Shown here piece by piece: positions 54,528 through 64,000 of a DNA stretch of 64,000 bases (position 1 is the first letter of the stretch; each line of letters starts with the position of its first letter). This DNA is from Luteimonas aquatica (GTDB lineage: Bacteria; Pseudomonadota; Gammaproteobacteria; Xanthomonadales; Xanthomonadaceae). Below the pieces are notes generated by a model. It did no database searches, was not told the DNA's origin, and saw only the letters and a list, made by a program, of their open reading frames with translations. The DNA is taken from positions 243,188 through 307,187 of the forward strand of contig NZ_JALBFU010000001.1 of assembly GCF_022662575.1 (NCBI RefSeq), given 5' to 3'. Position numbers and translations under genes: made by a program.

Positions 54528-55775
54528 CTATTGCAGTTCGCGCAGATCCAGCCGCCGCAGCCGCGGCGCGCGCCAGGCGGTGACGCCGACCACGCCGAGG
54601 GTGACGCAGCCGCCCACGATCACCGCCGGCACCAGGCCGATCAGGCGCGCCATCACGCCGTCGTAGAACGCGCCCAGCTCGTTGGAGGAGCCGATGAAGA
54701 TGCCGTTGATCGAGGACACCCGCCCGCGCATGTCGTCGGGCGTGACCAGCTGCATGATGGTCGAGCGCATCACCACCGAGACGCCGTCGCACATGCCGTA
54801 GGCCACCAGGATCGCCGCCGACAGCCAGAAGTGGCGCGAGAGCGCGAAGGCGATGGTGCACAGGCCGAAGCAGGCCACGGCGACCAGCAGCACGCGGCCG
54901 GCATGTTTCTGCAGCGGATGCCGCGCCAGCCACAGCGCGACCAGGATCGATCCCAGCGCCGGCGCGCCGCGCAGGATGCCCAGGCCTTCCGGGCCGTGGT
55001 GCAGGATGTCGTGGATGAAGGCCGGCAGCATCGAGACCGCGCCGCCCAGCAGCACCGAGAACATGTCCAGCGCCATCGCGCCGAGCATGATCTGGTTGCC
55101 GAACACGAAGCGCAGGCCCTCGCCGATGCTGGCGAAGATCGGCGCGCGCTGCAGCAGCTGCGGCGGCTCGGTGACGCGCATCGAGGCCAGCGCGGCGACG
55201 GCCAGCAGCGCGATGCCGGCGCCGGTGCCGTAGGCCGCGGCCTTGCCGGCCCAGCCCACCAGCGCGCCGCCCAGCGCCGGGCCGATCACCAGGCCGGCCT
55301 GGAAGACCACGCTGCCGAGGCTGGCGCCGCGCGTGAACTGCTCGCGCGGCAGCACGCGCGCGAACAGCGCGTTGTAGACCGGTCCGAGGAAGGCGCGCAC
55401 CATGCCGGTGAGCGCGATCGCCGCATAGATCGGCCAGACGCCGGCGATCGGCAGCAGGCCCGCGGTCAGCGCCATCAGCAGCAGCGGGGTGAGCACCAGG
55501 CCCAGGCAGGCGGCCATGCCGAGCTTGCGGCGCGGCAGGTGGTCGACCAGGTAGCCGGCGAACGGCGCCACGCAGAAATACGGCAGCACCTCCGCCAGGC
55601 CGATCAGGCCCAGCGCGAAGGGCTGGCGGGTGACCTCGTAGACGTGCCAGCCGACGGTCACCGCGACGATCTGGTAGGACAGCATCGTGCAGATGCGGTA
55701 CACCATCAGCGACACGAAGCCGCGGTTGCGCAGGGGCGAGGACTCCGCCAGGACGGCGGGCGCCCCGGAACTCAT
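54528..55775 (-). CDS. MFS exporter (EntS/MFS_3-like)
   Basis: A 415-residue transporter with 12 predicted helices: SYQIVAVTVGWHVYEVTRQP, VAPFAGYLVDHLPRRKLGMA (the MFS loop-2/3 basic motif), VRAFLGPVYNALFARVLPRE, IMQLVTPDDMRGRVSSINGI. It resembles multidrug or siderophore exporters of the DHA3 family; substrate unknown. ATG overlaps the sufE stop (ATGA). Confidence 0.9.
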   Translation of the reverse strand: MSSGAPAVLAESSPLRNRGFVSLMVYRICTMLSYQIVAVTVGWHVYEVTRQPFALGLIGLAEVLPYFCVAPFAGYLVDHLPRRKLGMAACLGLVLTPLLLMALTAGLLPIAGVWPIYAAIALTGMVRAFLGPVYNALFARVLPREQFTRGASLGSVVFQAGLVIGPALGGALVGWAGKAAAYGTGAGIALLAVAALASMRVTEPPQLLQRAPIFASIGEGLRFVFGNQIMLGAMALDMFSVLLGGAVSMLPAFIHDILHHGPEGLGILRGAPALGSILVALWLARHPLQKHAGRVLLVAVACFGLCTIAFALSRHFWLSAAILVAYGMCDGVSVVMRSTIMQLVTPDDMRGRVSSINGIFIGSSNELGAFYDGVMARLIGLVPAVIVGGCVTLGVVGVTAWRAPRLRRLDLRELQ

Positions 55776-56215
55776 GACGCGCGCTGCGCCGTTTCGCGGA
55801 TGTAGGCCAGCAGCGCGGCCAGCCCGTTGCTGCGCGTGGGCGAGAGGTGCCTGGCCAGGCCGACGTCGGCGATGTAGTCGGGCGAGGTGTCGAGGATCTC
55901 GCGCGCGCTGCGCCCGGAGTAGACGCGCAGCGCCAGGAAGATCAGGCCGGAGACGATCGCCGAATCGCTGACCGCGGCGAAGTCCAGCCGGTTCGCGTCG
56001 CCGGATGGCACGATCCAGACCATCGACTGGCAGCCGTGCAGGCGGTGCTCCTCGGTCTTCCACTGTTCGGGGAAGGCGGGCAGCTTGCGCCCGAGGTCGA
56101 TCAGGTACTGGTAGCGCTCGGACCAGTCGCCGAAGAAGGAGAACTCGTCCTGGATCGCGGCCTGCGCCTGGGCGGCGGTCGGCTCGAGCGGGAAGGGGGA
56201 TGCGGCGGGGGTCAT
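55772..56215 (-). CDS. sufE: SufE-family sulfur acceptor protein
   Basis: A 147-residue SufE: IQDEFSFFGDWSERYQYLID, LPAFPEQWKTEEHRLHGCQS with the persulfide-accepting Cys, VWIVPSGDANRL, and SGLIFLALRVYSGRSAREI. It takes sulfur from a SufS/CsdA desulfurase for Fe-S assembly. No suf operon is nearby; it is coupled to the MFS gene. Confidence 0.94.
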   Translation of the reverse strand: MTPAASPFPLEPTAAQAQAAIQDEFSFFGDWSERYQYLIDLGRKLPAFPEQWKTEEHRLHGCQSMVWIVPSGDANRLDFAAVSDSAIVSGLIFLALRVYSGRSAREILDTSPDYIADVGLARHLSPTRSNGLAALLAYIRETAQRAS

Positions 56216-56264
56216 CGAGGCCAGATGGGGGCGGGGAGGTCGGGGGGCAATCGGGTCGCGGGCG

Positions 56265-57632
56265 CTAGGCGCGCTTCCAGCGCACGCCTTGCGGCGTGTC
56301 CTCCAATTGGATGCCCTCGGCGGCCAGCTGCTCGCGGATGGCGTCGGCGCGGGCGAAGTCGCGGTGCTTCTTGGCCGCCGCGCGCTCGTCGATCAATCCC
56401 TGGATGCGGGCGTCGTCGTCGCCCGAGACGCCGCGTCCGAACCAGTCCGCCGGCGCCTGCTGCAGCAGGCCGAGCGCGAGCCCGCCGCCGAGCAGATGCG
56501 CCTTCAGGCGGCGCCTGTCCTCGATCCGCTCGGTCTTGCGCGCGTCCGCGGCGATCGCGGCGATCTCCGCCAGCGCCTGCGGCGTGTTGAGGTCGTCTTC
56601 CAGCGCCGCCTCGACCGCCGCGGGGATCTCCGCCGCGGCCTCGACGTCGGCCAGGTCGCGCAGGGTGCCGTAGAGGCGGTCGAGCGTGCGCACGCTCTGC
56701 TCGATCAGCCCCTCCGACCAGTCCAGCGGCTGGCGGTAGTGCGCCGAGAGCAGGGCGTAGCGCAGCGCCTCGGGCGGATGCGCGCGCACCAGGTCGTGCA
56801 CCTTCTCGATGTTGCCCAGCGACTTGGACATCTTCGCGCCGGCGAAGTTGAGCATGCCGTTGTGCAGCCAGAAGCGCGCGAACGCCTTGCCGCCGTGCGC
56901 GCATTCGCTTTGCGCGATCTCGTTCTCGTGATGCGGGAACTGCAGGTCCACGCCGCCGGCATGGATGTCGATGGTCTCCCCCAGGTGCGCCGCGGCCATC
57001 GCCGAGCATTCGATGTGCCAGCCCGGGCGGCCGCGCCCCCAGGGCGAGTCCCAGCCGGGCAGGTCGTCGCTGGAGGGCTTCCAGAGCACGAAATCGCCGG
57101 GACCGCGCTTGTAGGGCGCCACCTCGATGCGGGCGCCGGCCAGCATGTCGTCGGGATCGCGGCGGGAAAGCTTGCCGTAGCCGCCGAAGGTGTCGACGGC
57201 GAACAGCACGTGGCCCTCGGCGGCGTAGGCATGGCCGCCGGCGATCAGCGTTTCGATCATGGCCACGATCTGGCCGACGTGGCGGGTGGCCTCCGGCTCG
57301 ATGTCCGGCGGGGCGACGCCGAGCGCGGCCATGTCCTCGCGGTAGGCGGCGGCGAAGCGGTCGGTGATGGCGCCGATCGGCACGCCCTGGGCGGCGGCGG
57401 CGGCGTTGATCTTGTCGTCGATGTCGGTGATGTTGCGCGCGTATTTCAGGGCGCCGTGCTGCCGGCGCAGCAATGCGGCCAGGACCCCGAAGACCACCGG
57501 GCCGCGGGCGTTGCCGATGTGCACGTAGTTGTAGACCGTGGGGCCGCAGACGTACATCGTCGGGCAGGCCGGATCCAGGGGCGTGAAGGCTTCGACCTGG
57601 CGGGTCAGGGTGTTGAAAAGGCGCAGGCTCAT
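56265..57632 (-). CDS. cysS: Cysteinyl-tRNA synthetase
   Basis: A 455-residue class I synthetase: zinc Cys and HIGH region in [54 protein letters not shown] and KMSKS in [18 protein letters not shown]; a C-terminal helical DALR domain follows. The ATG at 57632 begins MSLRLFNTL; the longer frame upstream is not coding. Essential for protein synthesis. Confidence 0.97.
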   Translation of the reverse strand: MSLRLFNTLTRQVEAFTPLDPACPTMYVCGPTVYNYVHIGNARGPVVFGVLAALLRRQHGALKYARNITDIDDKINAAAAAQGVPIGAITDRFAAAYREDMAALGVAPPDIEPEATRHVGQIVAMIETLIAGGHAYAAEGHVLFAVDTFGGYGKLSRRDPDDMLAGARIEVAPYKRGPGDFVLWKPSSDDLPGWDSPWGRGRPGWHIECSAMAAAHLGETIDIHAGGVDLQFPHHENEIAQSECAHGGKAFARFWLHNGMLNFAGAKMSKSLGNIEKVHDLVRAHPPEALRYALLSAHYRQPLDWSEGLIEQSVRTLDRLYGTLRDLADVEAAAEIPAAVEAALEDDLNTPQALAEIAAIAADARKTERIEDRRRLKAHLLGGGLALGLLQQAPADWFGRGVSGDDDARIQGLIDERAAAKKHRDFARADAIREQLAAEGIQLEDTPQGVRWKRA

Positions 57633-57891
57633 CGTCGGGACAGGCGGGTGGGGAAGCGCGGGCTGGCGGAGATCTTCCCGGCGGGCGCGGCGCCGGCGCC
57701 CTGGCGCGTGCCCCGGGCCGCGCACGCGCGCAGGCCGGGAAGGGCGATCCGCGGCCTTGGGTGTCGCGCCATGGAAGGCAGCTCGGTGTCGAGAAGGAGT
57801 CCGGGATTCTAAGGCATGACAGCCGAGATTCAGCCCCTGTCGCAAACGAGCACCTACACTGCTCGCGTCCCGGATTCCGCCTCAGGCCTTG

Positions 57892-58404
57892 ATGCTCCGC
57901 AGCTCTCTCCTCGCCGCCGCCGTCCTGCTCGCCGCCATGGCGTTGCCGGCGGCAGCGCAGGAAGTGGTGCTCCCCCAGCCGGAGAACGTACGCACCGAAT
58001 ATGCCCAGGTGTTGCGGGCGCAGCCGGTCTACCAGACCCTGCGCGCCACCAGCATGACGGAGGAATGCGAGGAGCCGTCCGGGTCGGAGAAGCGCAGGCA
58101 CCGGGCCGCGGACGGCGAGGAACAGCGCGGGTTCATGCGCTTCCTGGACTCGGTGAAGGGCGTCTTCAGCTCCGACGCCGACGCCCGGCAGGCCGACGAG
58201 CCGGGGACGCCCCCGGCCAAGGACGCGGGCCGCAAGTGCCGGCTGGTGCCGGTCGACAAGGAGTTCCGGCGCCCGATCGCCTACGACATCGACTATGTCC
58301 ATCACGGCATCAAGTACCGCTCGCGCCTGCCGTACGACCCCGGCAACCGCCTGCGCGTGCGGGTGTCGGTGACGCCGATCGTGGCCGGCGGCGACAGCAA
58401 GTAG
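57892..58404 (+). CDS. Exported hypothetical protein
   Basis: A 170-residue protein with signal peptide (LLAAAVLLAAMALPAAA). The C-terminal part has a recurring exported-protein signature, RPIAYDIDYVHHGIKYRSRL with LPYDPGNRLRVRVSVTPIVA, seen in outer-membrane-associated glycine-zipper/UmoD-like proteins. Two Cys lie in MTEECEEP and KCRLVPVD. It sits alone before the arginine operon. Function unknown. Confidence 0.75.
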   Translation: MLRSSLLAAAVLLAAMALPAAAQEVVLPQPENVRTEYAQVLRAQPVYQTLRATSMTEECEEPSGSEKRRHRAADGEEQRGFMRFLDSVKGVFSSDADARQADEPGTPPAKDAGRKCRLVPVDKEFRRPIAYDIDYVHHGIKYRSRLPYDPGNRLRVRVSVTPIVAGGDSK

Positions 58405-58468
58405 CGCCGCGGCGCCGGCCCGCGCAATCCTTGCGCGCCGCCCCCGCCCATGCGACCATCTGCCACCG

Positions 58469-58573
58469 ATGCGCCAGACCTACGCCGACGCCGATGTCCT
58501 CACCTCCGCCCGCATGGCGGCGGGGATGACCTCGCGCGCGCGCCGACCGGAAACCCGACTGCTCGCTGGGTAG
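58469..58573 (+). CDS. Putative arginine leader peptide (34 aa)
   Basis: A 34-codon ORF MRQTYADADVLTSARMAAGM... with six Arg codons, four of them in its last 13 residues (SRARRPETRLLAG), including two CGA codons that are rare in high-GC genomes. The stop TAG at 58571 lies within pairing segment 2 of the attenuator. No Shine-Dalgarno is obvious. Confidence 0.55.
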   Translation: MRQTYADADVLTSARMAAGMTSRARRPETRLLAG

Positions 58574-58628
58574 GCCGGAGGCGGTTTTGCGTCTCGAGCT
58601 GAAAAACCCGGCGAATGCCGGGTTTTTT
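58553..58628 (+). promoter_or_regulatory. Transcription attenuator upstream of argF'
   Basis: Four segments: 1 acccg (58553-58557, inside Arg codon CGA), 2 gctgggt (58565-58571, at the leader stop), 3 acccggc (58606-58612), 4 gccgggt (58617-58623). 1:2, 2:3 and 3:4 can each pair; 3:4 with T6 is a terminator. Ribosome stalling at CGC-CGA 58541-58546 would free segment 2 to pair with 3 and permit read-through. Confidence 0.6.
58602..58628 (+). terminator. Rho-independent terminator in the arg leader
   Basis: A 10-bp stem aaaacccggc/gccgggtttt (58603-58612 with 58617-58626), loop gaat, with T6 at 58623-58628. It precedes argF' by 112 bases with no gene upstream that needs it except the leader ORF. 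Confidence 0.9.
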
Positions 58629-58740
58629 CGTTTGTGCGGTACGCGGGGACTTGCGCCACAACCCGCGCGGTACGCGGGTCGCTCCGCGACAACCCGCACA
58701 TCCGCGTGCGGACTTTTCAATGCAAAGGCTGGGTTTTCAC

Positions 58741-59763
58741 ATGAAGCACTTTCTCAATACGCAGGACTGGAGCCGCGCCGACCTGGACGCGCTGCTGACC
58801 CAGGCGGCGCTGTACAAGCGCAACAGGCTGGGCGACGCGCTCAAGGGCCGGCCCTTGGAAGGCAAGTCGATCGCGCTGGTGTTCTTCAATCCGTCGCTGC
58901 GCACGCGCACCAGCTTCGAACTGGGCGCCTTCCAGCTGGGCGGGCATGCCGTGGTGCTGGCGCCCGGCAAGGACGCGTGGCCGATCGAGTTCGAATTGGG
59001 CACAGTCATGGATGGCGAGACCGAGGAGCACATCGCCGAGGTGGCCCGCGTGCTCAGCCGCTACGTGGACCTGATCGGCGTGCGCGCCTTCCCGAAGTTC
59101 GTCGACTGGAGCATCGACCGCCAGGACAAGGTGCTGGCCGGCTTCGCCAAGTACGCGACCGTGCCGGTGATCAACATGGAGACCATCACCCATCCCTGCC
59201 AGGAGCTGGCGCACGCGCTGGCGCTGCAGGAGCATTTCGGCAGCGCCGACCTGCGCGGCAGGAAGTACGTGCTGACCTGGACCTACCACCCCAAGGCGCT
59301 GAACACCGCCGTGGCCAATTCCGCGCTGACCATCGCCACCCGCATGGGCATGGACGTGACCCTGCTGTGCCCGACCGAGCAGTACCTGCTCGACGAGCGC
59401 TACATGGGATGGGCGCGCGACAACGTCGCCGAGTCCGGCGGCTCGCTGACGATCAGCCACGACATCGACAGCGCCTACGCCGGCGCCGACGTGGTCTACG
59501 CCAAGAGCTGGGGCGCGCTGCCGTTTTTCGGCAACTGGGCGCCGGAAAAACCCATTCGCGACCAGTACAAGCACTTCATCGTCGACGAGGCCAAGATGGC
59601 CAGGACCAACAACGCCGTCTTCAGCCATTGCCTGCCGCTGCGCCGCAACGTCAAGGCCACCGACGCGGTGATGGATTCGCCCAGCTGCATCGCCATCGAA
59701 GAGGCCGAGAACCGCCTGCACGTGCAGAAGGCGGTGATGGCCGCGCTGGCCGGGCAGGGCTAG
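58741..59763 (+). CDS. argF': N-acetylornithine carbamoyltransferase
   Basis: A 340-residue transcarbamylase, nearly collinear with the characterised Xanthomonas AOTCase: [20 protein letters not shown], carbamoyl-phosphate loop [47 protein letters not shown], and [19 protein letters not shown]. It makes N-acetylcitrulline from N-acetylornithine, the hallmark of the Xanthomonadales/Bacteroidetes arginine route. ATG 58741 begins the conserved N-terminus. Confidence 0.97.
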   Translation: MKHFLNTQDWSRADLDALLTQAALYKRNRLGDALKGRPLEGKSIALVFFNPSLRTRTSFELGAFQLGGHAVVLAPGKDAWPIEFELGTVMDGETEEHIAEVARVLSRYVDLIGVRAFPKFVDWSIDRQDKVLAGFAKYATVPVINMETITHPCQELAHALALQEHFGSADLRGRKYVLTWTYHPKALNTAVANSALTIATRMGMDVTLLCPTEQYLLDERYMGWARDNVAESGGSLTISHDIDSAYAGADVVYAKSWGALPFFGNWAPEKPIRDQYKHFIVDEAKMARTNNAVFSHCLPLRRNVKATDAVMDSPSCIAIEEAENRLHVQKAVMAALAGQG

Positions 59764-59869
59764 GGCCGCGGCCGGCGGCGGCCGGCCTGTCTGCAGACTG
59801 CAACCTGCGCGCTGTATCCCTTTCCGATTTTCCCGTTTGTCCCATCCTGCGACCGCGAGTACCCCACCG

Positions 59870-61138
59870 ATGACCGCTCCCCAATCCCAAGAAGCCGGCG
59901 CCCAGGGCGCTGCCGTCCAAGGCGCCGCCGTCCAAGGTGCTGCTGTCCAAGGTGACGTCGTCCTGGCCTTTTCCGGCGGCCTCGACACCAGCTTCTGCGT
60001 GCCCTACCTGCAAGAACGCGGCTGGCGCGTGCATACGGTGTTCGCCGACACCGGCGGCGTCGACGCCGAGGAGCGCAAGTTCATCGAGGACCGCGCCGCC
60101 GAGCTGGGCGTGGCCAGCCACGTCACCGTCGACGGCGGCCCGGCGATCTGGGACGGCTTCGTCAAACCGTTCGTGTGGGCGGGCGAGGGCTACCAGGCGC
60201 AGTATCCGCTGCTGGTGTCCGACCGCTACCTGATCGTCGACGCCGCCCTGGCGCGCGCGCACGACCTGGGCACGCGCGCCATCGCCCACGGCTGCACGGG
60301 CATGGGCAACGACCAGGTGCGCTTCGACCTGGCAGTGAAGGCCAGCGGCGACTACACCATCCTGGCGCCCATCCGCGAGATCCAGAAGGAGCACACCGAG
60401 GTGCGCGCCTACGAGCAGCAGTACCTGGAGCAGCGCGGCTTCGGCGTGCGCGCCAAACAGAAGGCCTACACCATCAACGAGAACCTGCTCGGCCTGACCA
60501 TGTCCGGCGGCGAGATCGACCGCTGGGAGGCGCCGGGCGAGGGCGCGCGCGGCTGGTGCGCGCCGCGCAACGCCTGGCCGGCCGAGCCGCTGCGAGCAAC
60601 GCTGCGCTTCGTCGCGGGCGAGGCGGTGGCGCTGGACGGGGTGGAGATGCCGGGCGCGAAACTGCTGGCCAGGCTCAACACCATGTTCGCCCAGTACGGC
60701 GTCGGCCGCGGCCTGTACACCGGCGACACCACCATCGGCCTGAAGGGTCGCATCGTGTTCGAGGCGCCCGGGCTGGCAGCGCTGCTGGTCGCGCACCGCG
60801 CGCTGGAGGAGGCGGTGCTGAGCAAGCAGCAGAACCGCTTCAAGCCGGAGGTCGCGCGCAAGTGGGTGGAGCTGGTCTACGAGGGCTTCTTCCACGATCC
60901 GCTCAAGAGCAACCTGGAGGCGTTCCTGGCGTCCTCGCAGGCCACCGTCAACGGCGAGGTCACCCTGGAGACGCGCGGCGGCCGCGTGGACGCAGTGGCC
61001 ATCGCCTCGCCTCACATCCTCAACGCCAAGGGCGCCACCTACGCGCAGTCGGCCGACTGGGGCGTGGCCGAGGCCGAGGGCTTCATCAAGCTCTACGGCA
61101 TGAGCTCGACGCTGTGGGCGGAAGTGAACCGGACGTAA
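59870..61138 (+). CDS. argG: Argininosuccinate synthase
   Basis: A 422-residue synthase. ATP PP-loop [73 protein letters not shown]. It joins citrulline and aspartate. The N-terminus carries about 28 extra residues with an AAVQG pentapeptide repeated three times just before the PP-loop strand, from a 15-bp tandem repeat. Start at ATG 59870; an ATG at 59837 in frame is less likely. Confidence 0.95.
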   Translation: MTAPQSQEAGAQGAAVQGAAVQGAAVQGDVVLAFSGGLDTSFCVPYLQERGWRVHTVFADTGGVDAEERKFIEDRAAELGVASHVTVDGGPAIWDGFVKPFVWAGEGYQAQYPLLVSDRYLIVDAALARAHDLGTRAIAHGCTGMGNDQVRFDLAVKASGDYTILAPIREIQKEHTEVRAYEQQYLEQRGFGVRAKQKAYTINENLLGLTMSGGEIDRWEAPGEGARGWCAPRNAWPAEPLRATLRFVAGEAVALDGVEMPGAKLLARLNTMFAQYGVGRGLYTGDTTIGLKGRIVFEAPGLAALLVAHRALEEAVLSKQQNRFKPEVARKWVELVYEGFFHDPLKSNLEAFLASSQATVNGEVTLETRGGRVDAVAIASPHILNAKGATYAQSADWGVAEAEGFIKLYGMSSTLWAEVNRT

Positions 61139-61149
61139 TCGAGACCCGC

Positions 61150-62235
61150 ATGCTGCCTTCCGTCCTCGACCATCTCGCCGCGCTGGTGTCCTTCGACACC
61201 CGCAACCCGCCGCGCGCGATCGCGCCCGCCGGCGGCATCTTCGACTACATCCGCGCGCAACTGGCGGGCTTCCATATCGAGGTGCGCGACCACGGCGCCG
61301 GCGCGGTCACGCTGCTGGCCGTGCGCGGCGCGCCGAAGCGGCTGTTCAACGTGCATCTGGACACGGTGCCTGATTCGCCGGCCTGGAGCGCCGATCCGCT
61401 GCGGCTGCGCGTCGCCGGGGACCGCGCCATCGGCCTTGGCAGCTGCGACATCAAGGGCGCGGCGGCCTGCCTGATCGCCGCCGCCAACGCCGTGCCGGGC
61501 GATGCCGCCTTCCTGTTCTCCACCGACGAGGAAGCCAACGACGCGCGCTGCATCGACGCCTTCCTCGCGACCGACCACGGCTTCGAGGAGGTCCTGGTCG
61601 CCGAGCCGACCCAGTGCGAGGCGGTGCTCGCGCATCGCGGCATCGCCTCGGTGCGCATGGAGTTCAAGGGACGGGCGGGGCATGCTTCGGGCGCGGATGC
61701 GCTGCAGGCCAGCGCGCTGCACCAGGCGATCCGCTGGGGCTCGGACGCGCTTGCCCTGGTCGCGGCCGAGTCGCACCAGCGTTTCGGCGGCCTCACCGGC
61801 CTGCGCTTCAACGTCGGCCGCATCGACGGCGGCATCAAGGCCAACATGATCGCGCCGCGGGCCGAACTGCGTTTCGGCTTCCGCCCGCTGCCGTCGCAAG
61901 GACTCGACGACCTGCACGCGCGGTTCCGGGCGCTCGCCCCGGAAGGCACCCTCTACGAGCCGACGTTCCGCGGCCTGCCGCTGCCGGCGGGCGACACGGC
62001 TGACGCGGAGAACCGTCGACTGGCCGCGCGCGACCTCGCCGATGCGCTCGGCCTGCCGATCGGCAACGCCGTGGATTTCTGGACCGAGGCGGCGCTGTTC
62101 TCCGATGCCGGCCTGACCGCCGTCGTGTTCGGGCCCGGCGACATCGCCCAGGCGCATACCGCCGACGAATGGGTGTCGCTGCAGCAGCTGCAGACCTACG
62201 CACAACACGTTTCCCGGATCATCGAAGGCCCATGA
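61150..62235 (+). CDS. argE: Acetylcitrulline/acetylornithine deacetylase
   Basis: A 361-residue M20 metallohydrolase: [20 protein letters not shown] (first metal His/Asp), [39 protein letters not shown] (catalytic Glu), [20 protein letters not shown]. In this pathway it removes the acetyl group from N-acetylcitrulline. It starts 11 bases after argG, and its stop overlaps the argB start (ATGA). Confidence 0.94.
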   Translation: MLPSVLDHLAALVSFDTRNPPRAIAPAGGIFDYIRAQLAGFHIEVRDHGAGAVTLLAVRGAPKRLFNVHLDTVPDSPAWSADPLRLRVAGDRAIGLGSCDIKGAAACLIAAANAVPGDAAFLFSTDEEANDARCIDAFLATDHGFEEVLVAEPTQCEAVLAHRGIASVRMEFKGRAGHASGADALQASALHQAIRWGSDALALVAAESHQRFGGLTGLRFNVGRIDGGIKANMIAPRAELRFGFRPLPSQGLDDLHARFRALAPEGTLYEPTFRGLPLPAGDTADAENRRLAARDLADALGLPIGNAVDFWTEAALFSDAGLTAVVFGPGDIAQAHTADEWVSLQQLQTYAQHVSRIIEGP

Positions 62236-63605
62236 GCACCGTGCAAGCGCCCAACACGCAGACCCGCCAGACCATCGTGCGCCTGCTCTCGAGCATGGCC
62301 AGCGCGAAGGAGATCAGCCAGTACCTCAAGCGCTTCTCGCAGCTGGACGCCAAGCGCTTCGCCGTGGTCAAGGTCGGCGGCGCGGTGCTGCGCGACGACC
62401 TGGAGGCGCTGACCTCGTCGCTGGCCTTCCTGCAGCAGGTCGGCCTGACCCCGATCGTGGTGCACGGGGCGGGGCCGCAGCTCGACGAGGAGCTGTCGGG
62501 CGCCGGCATCGAGAAGCGCACCGTCAACGGCCTGCGCGTGACAACGCCCGAAGCGCTGGCGATCGTGCGCCGCGTGTTCCAGGCCTCCAACCTCAAGCTG
62601 GTGGAGGCGCTGCAGGCGGTCGACGCGCGCGCCACCTCGATCACCTCCGGCGTGTTCGAGGCCGAATATCTCGATCGCGACACCTACGGGCTGGTGGGCG
62701 AGGTCAAGCGCGTCAACCTGGCGCCGATCGAGGCCAGCCTGCAGGCCGGCTCGATCCCGGTGATCGCCAGCCTGGGCGAAACGCCCGGCGGACAGATCCT
62801 CAACGTCAACGCCGACTTCGCCGCCAACGAGCTGGTGCAGGTGCTGCAGCCGTACAAGATCATCTTCCTCACCGGCACCGGCGGCCTGCTCGACGAGCAG
62901 GGCAAGGTGATCGATTCGATCAACCTGTCCACCGAATACGGGCACCTGATCGCGCAGCCCTGGATCAACGGCGGCATGCGGGTGAAGCTGGAGCAGATCA
63001 AGGACCTGCTCGACGACCTGCCGCTGGCCTCCTCGGTCTCGATCACGCGGCCCTCCGACCTGGCCAAGGAGCTGTTCACGCACAAGGGTTCGGGCACCCT
63101 GGTGCGGCGCGGCGAGCGCGTGCTGCGCGCCACCGCCTGGGACCAGCTCGACCGCGAGCGCCTGCGCGGCCTGATCGAATCCAGCTTCGGCCGCCTGCTG
63201 GCGCCGGACTACTTCGAGCGCACGCGGCTGCTGCGCGCCTACGTGAGCGAAAACTACCGCACCGCGGTGCTGCTCACCGACGAGGGCGGCCTGCCGTACC
63301 TGGACAAGTTCGCGGTGCTGGACGACGCCCAGGGCGAGGGCCTGGGCCGCGCGGTCTGGCAGGTGATGCGCGAGGAGACGCCGAAGCTGTTCTGGCGCTC
63401 GCGCCACCACAACGCGGTCAACCATTTCTATTACGCCGAATCCGACGGCTGCTACAAGCAGGAGAAGTGGAAGGTGTTCTGGTACGGCCTGCAGGACTTC
63501 GACGAGATCCAGCGGGCGGTGGCGCACTGCGCCGAGCGCGCGCCGACCCTGATCGACCGGGCGGAAGCGGATCGTGCGGCCGGCGCCAGCGGGGCGGCGG
63601 CATGA
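62232..63605 (+). CDS. argB: Bifunctional N-acetylglutamate kinase/synthase
   Basis: A 457-residue fusion. Residues about 20-290 are the amino-acid kinase ([60 protein letters not shown]); residues about 300-450 are a vertebrate-like NAGS GNAT domain ([60 protein letters not shown]). It performs the first two steps of arginine synthesis. Fused NAGS-K is characteristic of Xanthomonadales. Confidence 0.95.
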   Translation: MSTVQAPNTQTRQTIVRLLSSMASAKEISQYLKRFSQLDAKRFAVVKVGGAVLRDDLEALTSSLAFLQQVGLTPIVVHGAGPQLDEELSGAGIEKRTVNGLRVTTPEALAIVRRVFQASNLKLVEALQAVDARATSITSGVFEAEYLDRDTYGLVGEVKRVNLAPIEASLQAGSIPVIASLGETPGGQILNVNADFAANELVQVLQPYKIIFLTGTGGLLDEQGKVIDSINLSTEYGHLIAQPWINGGMRVKLEQIKDLLDDLPLASSVSITRPSDLAKELFTHKGSGTLVRRGERVLRATAWDQLDRERLRGLIESSFGRLLAPDYFERTRLLRAYVSENYRTAVLLTDEGGLPYLDKFAVLDDAQGEGLGRAVWQVMREETPKLFWRSRHHNAVNHFYYAESDGCYKQEKWKVFWYGLQDFDEIQRAVAHCAERAPTLIDRAEADRAAGASGAAA

Positions 63606-64000
63606 GCGTCTGGTCGCAGGCGCCGACGCTGCGCGGGGAACACGTCACGCTGGAGCCGCTGGCGGCCGGGCACGCCGAAGCGCTGGCCGAGGCGGTGCGC
63701 GACGGCGAGCTGTGGAAGGCCTGGTACGGCAGCGTGCCGGCGCCGGAAGCGATGCGCGACTACGTGGCCGCCGCGCTGGCGATGCGCGACGCCGGCACGG
63801 CGCTGCCCTGGGTGGCGCGCGACCGCCGCGGCGAGATCGTCGGCACCACGCGCTTCTACGACGTCGCCGAGAAGGTGCCGCGCGTGTCCATCGGCTACAC
63901 CTGGTACGCGGCGCGGGTGCAGCGCACCGGCCTGAACACCGAAGCCAAGCTGCTGCTGCTCGCGCACGCCTTCGAGACGCTGGGCTGCATCGCGGTCGCG
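63602..64000 (+). CDS. GNAT acetyltransferase in the arginine operon (3' end missing)
   Basis: 133 codons to the window end, ATG overlapping the argB stop (ATGA). RimJ/RimL-type [80 protein letters not shown]. The open frame continues beyond the window. An extra GNAT between argB and argC is found in related arg clusters as I recall; its substrate is not known to me. Confidence 0.9.
   Translation, partial: MSVWSQAPTLRGEHVTLEPLAAGHAEALAEAVRDGELWKAWYGSVPAPEAMRDYVAAALAMRDAGTALPWVARDRRGEIVGTTRFYDVAEKVPRVSIGYTWYAARVQRTGLNTEAKLLLLAHAFETLGCIAVA

Larger units (their letters stand above)
58405..58740 (+). promoter_or_regulatory. 336-bp arginine-operon leader region
   Basis: Between the exported-protein stop and argF'. 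It holds a weak possible promoter (ttgcgc at 58431 and gaccat at 58454, spacer 17), the leader ORF 58469-58573, mutually exclusive pairing segments, the terminator 58602-58628 and two later hairpins, including acccgcg/cgcgggt near 58661-58679. If the promoter guess holds, the leader ORF is nearly leaderless. Confidence 0.55.

Overview
The window is high-GC DNA from a gammaproteobacterium of the family Xanthomonadaceae (Lysobacter/Luteimonas/Xanthomonas-like). The main evidence is the arginine cluster at the right end: N-acetylornithine carbamoyltransferase, argG, acetylcitrulline deacetylase and a fused N-acetylglutamate synthase/kinase, a variant known from this family. A FimX-type protein beside epmB/efp, an alpha-lytic-type protease and a DksA with a histone-like tail fit the same group. 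The genus is my inference.

Left part (1-8.7 kb): a complete-looking non-phosphorylative L-fucose pathway. Lactonase (partial), 2-keto-3-deoxy-fuconate dehydrogenase, diketo-acid hydrolase, fuconate dehydratase and LldD run rightward. A secreted alpha-fucosidase, a mutarotase and the FucP importer run leftward, and an IclR regulator is divergent from fucP. LldD makes sense because the route ends in pyruvate plus L-lactate. The fucose dehydrogenase must lie outside the window. From 8.9 to 17.5 kb there is an accessory stretch: a triple-PAS LuxR regulator, a CsbD stress protein and a 51-residue disordered protein behind a strong hairpin, a decayed DUF1328-like gene, an AraC/VOC pair, a secreted serine protease, GNAT, NTF2-like and TonB-like genes.

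Middle (17.72-27.97 kb): a 10.2-kb integrated element in the 3' end of a tRNA-Ala(CGC) gene that follows rnd. All its genes read leftward: tyrosine integrase, three small unknowns, an AlpA-like HTH protein, a head-tail connector, a 58-residue GTG-start ORF, a winged-helix Rep-like protein with palindromic iterons at its 3' end, then HK97-type major capsid, prohead protease, portal, HNH nuclease, small and large terminase, and head closure. There are no tail, lysis or primase genes. This is the layout expected of a capsid-forming phage satellite (cf-PICI), not a degraded prophage. It has matched att cores and arm repeats, and it replaced the tRNA's terminator with its own.

Right part (28-64 kb): mostly housekeeping genes. 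These include rnd, a SUMF1-type lipoprotein, M48 peptidases, DUF72, phaR/phaB, gluQ, htpX, fimX, epmB/efp, a TMEM175-type channel, mtaD, ubiG, a phosphatase (perhaps mupP), folE2, a subtilisin autotransporter, an M23 peptidase coupled to pyrC, yidD, dksA, a six-cysteine small secreted protein, an MFS exporter, sufE, cysS and the arginine operon. Upstream of argF' lies what looks like a classical transcription attenuator: a 34-codon arginine-rich leader ORF, mutually exclusive pairings and a rho-independent terminator.

The two most interesting items are the capsid-forming satellite and the arginine attenuator.
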